DNA from: Alphaproteobacteria bacterium MarineAlpha10_Bin2
GTDB lineage: Bacteria; Pseudomonadota; Alphaproteobacteria; UBA828
Assembly (NCBI GenBank): GCA_002937555.1
Contig: PTKB01000114.1
Location: 1-8,512 of the forward strand
Direction of reading: 5' to 3'
Length of the DNA: 8,512 nt
Shown here: positions 6,451-8,512 of the stretch, piece by piece
How positions within the stretch are numbered: position 1 is the first letter of the stretch
Layout: every line of letters begins with the position of its first letter
Made by a program: the position numbers and the translations under genes
Notes under the pieces: generated by a model
Database searches by the model: none
What the model was told of the DNA's origin: nothing
What the model saw: the letters and a program-made list of their open reading frames with translations, nothing else

Positions 6451-6942
6451 TCAATCGCTTAGGCTCTCGATGAGCGGCAGGATTTTCTCGTCCCAATCGG
6501 CCCGCGTGAGGACGCCGATATGCTTGTAGACAATACGCCCCTGATGATCGATGACGAAGGTCTCCGGCACCCCATAGACGCCCCAATCGATGCCCACCCG
6601 GCCGTTCAGGTCGGAGCCGATCTGCGTATACGGATCGCCCAACTGGTTCAGCCAGCGCGTCGCGTCGCTCGGCTGGTCCTTATAGTTGAGGCCCCAAACC
6701 GGCAGCTTGCCCTCGGCGGCGATCGCCATCAGCAGCGGGTGCTCGACGCGGCACGGGCCGCACCACGAGGCGAAGACATTGACCAACGAGACGCCGCCTT
6801 CGGCGACATCGGCGCTGGTGAGGCCCTCGTCCCAGCCGGGCAGCGCCGGCAGGTCGAACTCCGGGATCGATTTGTCGATCAGGGCAGAGGGAATCTTGTC
6901 CGGCGTGCCGGTCAGCAATTGCCACGCCAGAACAGCGGCGAT
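6451..6942 (-). CDS. ccmG: Thiol:disulfide interchange protein CcmG/DsbE (5'-truncated at the junction)
   Basis: A thioredoxin-fold reductant of the cytochrome c maturation pathway, which keeps the apocytochrome and CcmH thiols reduced in the periplasm. The recognisable protein starts around IAAVLAWQLLTGTPDKIPSA, the end of the N-terminal membrane anchor. It continues with SALIDKSIPEFDLPALPG, NVFASWCGPCRVEHP (the WCxxC active site) and VYGVPETFVID with the cis-proline, ending IESLSD. The real N-terminus, including most of the membrane anchor, is missing. The frame stays open to an ATG at 7069-7071, but those extra codons are antisense to a threonyl-tRNA synthetase fragment and do not resemble a signal anchor. 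ccmF and ccmE, which usually precede ccmG, are absent. The right-hand end given here is approximate. Confidence 0.88.
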   Translation of the reverse strand: MAAVLAWQLLTGTPDKIPSALIDKSIPEFDLPALPGWDEGLTSADVAEGGVSLVNVFASWCGPCRVEHPLLMAIAAEGKLPVWGLNYKDQPSDATRWLNQLGDPYTQIGSDLNGRVGIDWGVYGVPETFVIDHQGRIVYKHIGVLTRADWDEKILPLIESLSD

Positions 6943-6981
6943 GTCTTCCGCAGTGACGCTCTCACCATCCTCGTGCCTCAG
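6943..6981. other. Junction between two unrelated genomic segments
   Basis: To the left is high-GC ccmG on the minus strand without its 5' end. To the right is thrS on the plus strand, also without its 5' end, in lower-GC DNA. The roughly 40 bases between cannot be assigned confidently to either gene, and the exact breakpoint could lie a few tens of bases either way (about 6925-6985). No terminal inverted repeats, target duplication, tRNA or integrase marks a mobile element boundary. Confidence 0.7.
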
Positions 6982-7233
6982 CAGGTTCTCGAGCAGCTCA
7001 GGGACGCCGGTATCCGCGTCGAGATCGACTCCCGGAGCGAGAAGGTCAACTTCAAGATCCGCGAGGCGCAACTGAGCAAGATTCCCTACATGTTAATTGT
7101 CGGAGATCGGGAAGCGCGAGAGCAGAATATTTCTGTCAGGAACCGCTGGGAAGGAGATCAAGGCTTGACTTCTATCCCGAACTTTGTAGAAATGATCAAG
7201 AAGCTTGTGGCCCGGAAGGCCGTAAAACCGTAA
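6982..7233 (+). pseudogene. thrS: Threonyl-tRNA synthetase, C-terminal 83 residues only
   Basis: The stretch QVLEQLRDAGIRVEID, then FKIREAQLSKIPYMLIVGD and a final NFVEMIKKLVARK, matches the C-terminal anticodon-binding domain of threonyl-tRNA synthetase (HGTP_anticodon family). This enzyme charges tRNA-Thr. Intact ThrRS has about 640 residues, so some 550 residues, with the TGS, editing and catalytic domains, are missing. The break coincides with the change of sequence character near 6982. It is followed by infC, rpmI and rplT, exactly the neighbours thrS has in many bacteria, so the fragment is in its native context on this side. The gene is either a rearrangement remnant or, more likely, cut by a mis-join in assembly. 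The frame stays open leftwards to 6520, but that part is antisense to ccmG. Confidence 0.9.
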
Positions 7234-7317
7234 GGCCAGTAGTTGATATTGCTTAATATTCGGGGTTTAGGATGAAAGCATTTCCTCGTTTGAGTTCCCT
7301 GGTTGGCAGTTGCATCT

Positions 7318-7346
7318 TTGGAACTGGAGAATGGGTGTGCTAGATT
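7318..7346 (+). promoter_or_regulatory. Possible infC promoter in the thrS-infC gap
   Basis: TTGGAA (7318-7323), a 17-base spacer and TAGATT (7341-7346) preceded by TG-C form a weak sigma-70-like extended -10 promoter, four matches in each box. It would start transcription about 35 bases before the infC start. The rest of the 153-bp gap shows only a short AT hairpin at 7243-7256 with no U-tract, so I see no terminator. Confidence 0.3.
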
Positions 7347-7374
7347 CAGAGGTCGGAGCCTAAAAAGTAAGTCT

Positions 7375-7389
7375 GGGGGGGGAAGCATC
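7375..7389 (+). promoter_or_regulatory. infC ribosome binding site and AUC start codon
   Basis: A run of eight Gs (7375-7382), then AAGC and ATC at 7387-7389. The G run can pair with the CCUCC of 16S rRNA at normal spacing, and no ATG, GTG or TTG lies at a suitable distance. This decides the infC start. Confidence 0.6.
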
Positions 7390-7899
7390 AGCAGCACTCG
7401 AGTGAATCGACAAATCAGGGCTCGTGAGATTCGAGTGATCGATGAAGAAGGTGCTCAGCTGGGTATTATGACTTCACTGGATGCGCTGAATATGGCCCGA
7501 GAGAGAGATCTGGATCTGGTCGAGGTTGCTCCGACAGCTAGGCCTCCCGTTTGCCGGATCATGGACTACGGCAAATACCAGTACCAGCAGAGCAAGAAGG
7601 CTCAGGAGGCCAAAAAACACCAAAAGAGCTTCCAGGTCAAAGAGGTTAAATTTCGACCTAAAATTGACAACCACGACTATGAATTCAAGAAGAACCACAT
7701 CGTCCGTTTTCTTAAGGATGAGAATAAGGTCAAGGCCACGGTGATGTTCCGTGGAAGAGAAATAAGTCATGCTGAGCTTGGAGAAGGCATTTTACGCCGT
7801 TTACGAGACGAATTGGGTGAGCTGGCAAGCGTCGAGAGACAACCTAAGCTGGAAGGGCATACCATGACGATGGTTTTCACCCCGAGAAAGGTCGAATGA
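7387..7899 (+). CDS. infC: Translation initiation factor IF-3
   Basis: IF-3 binds the 30S subunit, prevents premature 50S joining and proofreads the start codon and initiator tRNA. The N-terminal domain begins SSTRVNRQIRAREIRVIDEEG. The highly conserved PPVCRIMDYGKYQY is at residues 53-66, and the C-terminal domain includes QVKEVKFRPKIDNHDY, TVMFRGREISH and MTMVFTPRK. From the ATC at 7387 the protein is 170 residues, normal for the family. The only other upstream start in frame is a TTG at 7303 without a ribosome binding site, giving 28 extra low-complexity residues (SGGGS and similar) not seen in IF-3. A GTG at 7402 is too far from the G run. A rare start codon such as AUU is the basis of infC autoregulation in E. 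coli, and AUC here would fit the same logic. The TGA is four bases before rpmI. Confidence 0.93.
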   Translation: MSSTRVNRQIRAREIRVIDEEGAQLGIMTSLDALNMARERDLDLVEVAPTARPPVCRIMDYGKYQYQQSKKAQEAKKHQKSFQVKEVKFRPKIDNHDYEFKKNHIVRFLKDENKVKATVMFRGREISHAELGEGILRRLRDELGELASVERQPKLEGHTMTMVFTPRKVE

Positions 7900-7903
7900 G
7901 CAT

Positions 7904-8098
7904 ATGAAACTTCGAACAAGGCGCTCGGCGGCTAAACGTTTTAAGTTGACCGGTACAGGGAAGATTAAGAGAGGGCACAGTCATCATAGTCACATTCTGA
8001 CCAAGAAGTCGTCCCAGCGAAAAAGGAATCTCAAAAAGTCGGGGCTGGTTTCTGCTGCCGATGAGAAACGTGTCAAGAGGATGCTGCGAATAGGCTAG
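7904..8098 (+). CDS. rpmI: 50S ribosomal protein L35
   Basis: A 64-residue, very basic protein with the L35 pattern: KLRTRRSAAKRFKLTGTGKIKR, then HSHILTKKSSQRKRNL and ADEKRVKRML. It is a late-assembly protein of the large subunit. The ATG at 7904 follows the infC stop by four bases; only a modest GAAAGG (7886-7891) is present upstream, so coupling to infC translation is likely. It starts directly at MKLRT, lacking the extra PK of MPKMKT-type relatives. The TAG at 8096-8098 runs into the AGGG that serves rplT. Confidence 0.95.
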   Translation: MKLRTRRSAAKRFKLTGTGKIKRGHSHHSHILTKKSSQRKRNLKKSGLVSAADEKRVKRMLRIG

Positions 8099-8107
8099 GG
8101 TAGAATC

Positions 8108-8461
8108 ATGGCAAGAGTCAGACGAGGAAACAGACGACTGCTGCGTCGAAAAAAGATTTTGCAGTTGAGTAAGGGGTACTGGGGAGCGAAGAGCAAGCTT
8201 CACAGTGCCGCTAGGGAGCAGGTGCTCAAATCGCTAGCCTATGCCTACCGGGACCGGAGGCAGAAGAAAAGGAATTTTCGAAGCCTTTGGATTATCCGTA
8301 TCAACGCTGCCACCAAACAGCGCCATTTATCTTACAGCCAGTTCGTCCACGGACTCAAAATGGCCGGCCTAAATCTCAACCGCAAGGTCCTAGCTGACAT
8401 TGCTGTCCGTGACCCGAAAGGATTTGACAAACTCGTGGAGATGGCACGTCTCAAGATGTGA
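8108..8461 (+). CDS. rplT: 50S ribosomal protein L20
   Basis: A 117-residue ribosomal protein, full length for the family. The basic N-terminal extension MARVRRGNRRLLRRKKIL, the AYAYRDRRQKKRNFRSLWIIRINAA core and the C-terminal LSYSQFVHGLKMAGLNLNRKVLADIAVRDP are all standard L20. It binds 23S rRNA early in large-subunit assembly and in several bacteria also represses its own operon. The ATG at 8108 is nine bases after the rpmI stop, with AGGG at 8097-8100 as the ribosome binding site. The 51 bases after the stop show no clear terminator; pheS often follows in other genomes but is not visible here. Confidence 0.96.
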   Translation: MARVRRGNRRLLRRKKILQLSKGYWGAKSKLHSAAREQVLKSLAYAYRDRRQKKRNFRSLWIIRINAATKQRHLSYSQFVHGLKMAGLNLNRKVLADIAVRDPKGFDKLVEMARLKM

Positions 8462-8512
8462 GTTTGAGAGGTTGTCTTCAAGACCGTCCAGGGTTTTTGG
8501 GTCGGATACCGG

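Noticed and set aside
6520..6981. Leftward extension of the thrS fragment as a 237-residue protein
   Set aside because: Codons before about 6982 are antisense to ccmG and do not resemble ThrRS catalytic or editing domains.
6943..7071. N-terminal extension of ccmG from the ATG at 7071
   Set aside because: These codons are antisense to the threonyl-tRNA synthetase fragment and give no signal or membrane anchor; the part VTAEDIA faintly resembles a ClpB linker but is too short to call.
7303..7386. TTG start giving a longer IF-3
   Set aside because: No Shine-Dalgarno, 28 low-complexity residues absent from the family, and it would lie upstream of the candidate promoter.
8462..8512. Terminator after rplT
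   Set aside because: GTCTT-C-AAGAC is palindromic but leaves no loop for a hairpin, and no T-tract follows directly.

Overview
The window looks like two unrelated pieces of bacterial DNA joined near position 6940-6982. The left part (1 to about 6940) is GC-rich and reads like an alphaproteobacterium. It carries a class III cyclase/TolB-like/TPR gene of the type common in Rhizobiales and relatives, an alphaproteobacterial-style CcmI with TPRs, and a ccmG-ccmH-ccmI order. The right part (about 6982 to 8512) is visibly lower in GC. It holds the conserved translation cluster thrS(3' end)-infC-rpmI-rplT from another bacterium; the IF3, L35 and L20 sequences loosely suggest a deltaproteobacterium-like lineage, but I cannot place it firmly.

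Left part, in order. Positions 1-417 (minus strand) encode the N-terminal 139 residues of a Tat-exported ABC-type periplasmic binding protein. A 244-bp AT-rich divergent promoter region (418-661) contains an inverted repeat that looks like a GntR-type operator. A cupin dioxygenase of the 2,4'-dihydroxyacetophenone dioxygenase family follows at 662-1183 (plus strand). Its stop codon overlaps the stop of a convergent adenylate/guanylate cyclase-TolB-like-TPR gene (1180-2940, minus strand), which one in-frame TAA splits. Upstream of that gene is a zinc-less quinone oxidoreductase-like MDR enzyme (3018-3992, minus), which lies just downstream of ccmI (4031-5920). ccmI, ccmH (5960-6448) and a 5'-truncated ccmG (6451 to about 6942) form a tight minus-strand cytochrome c maturation operon. 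CcmG and CcmH handle apocytochrome thiol redox chemistry at the outer face of the membrane, and CcmI presents apocytochrome c to the haem ligation complex. CcmI is unusually long because a 77-residue module is repeated three times.

Right part. The last 83 residues of threonyl-tRNA synthetase end at 7233. infC follows, apparently starting at a rare AUC codon behind a run of eight Gs, then rpmI (L35) and rplT (L20), all on the plus strand and closely spaced.

ccmG and thrS point away from each other, and both have lost their 5' ends at the same place. That is most simply an assembly chimera, or less likely a real rearrangement. I see no new defence or mobile system, CRISPR array, tRNA or insertion sequence. 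The points most worth a second look are the junction, the nonsense-split cyclase, the CcmI module triplication, the AUC start of infC, and the GntR-like operator.
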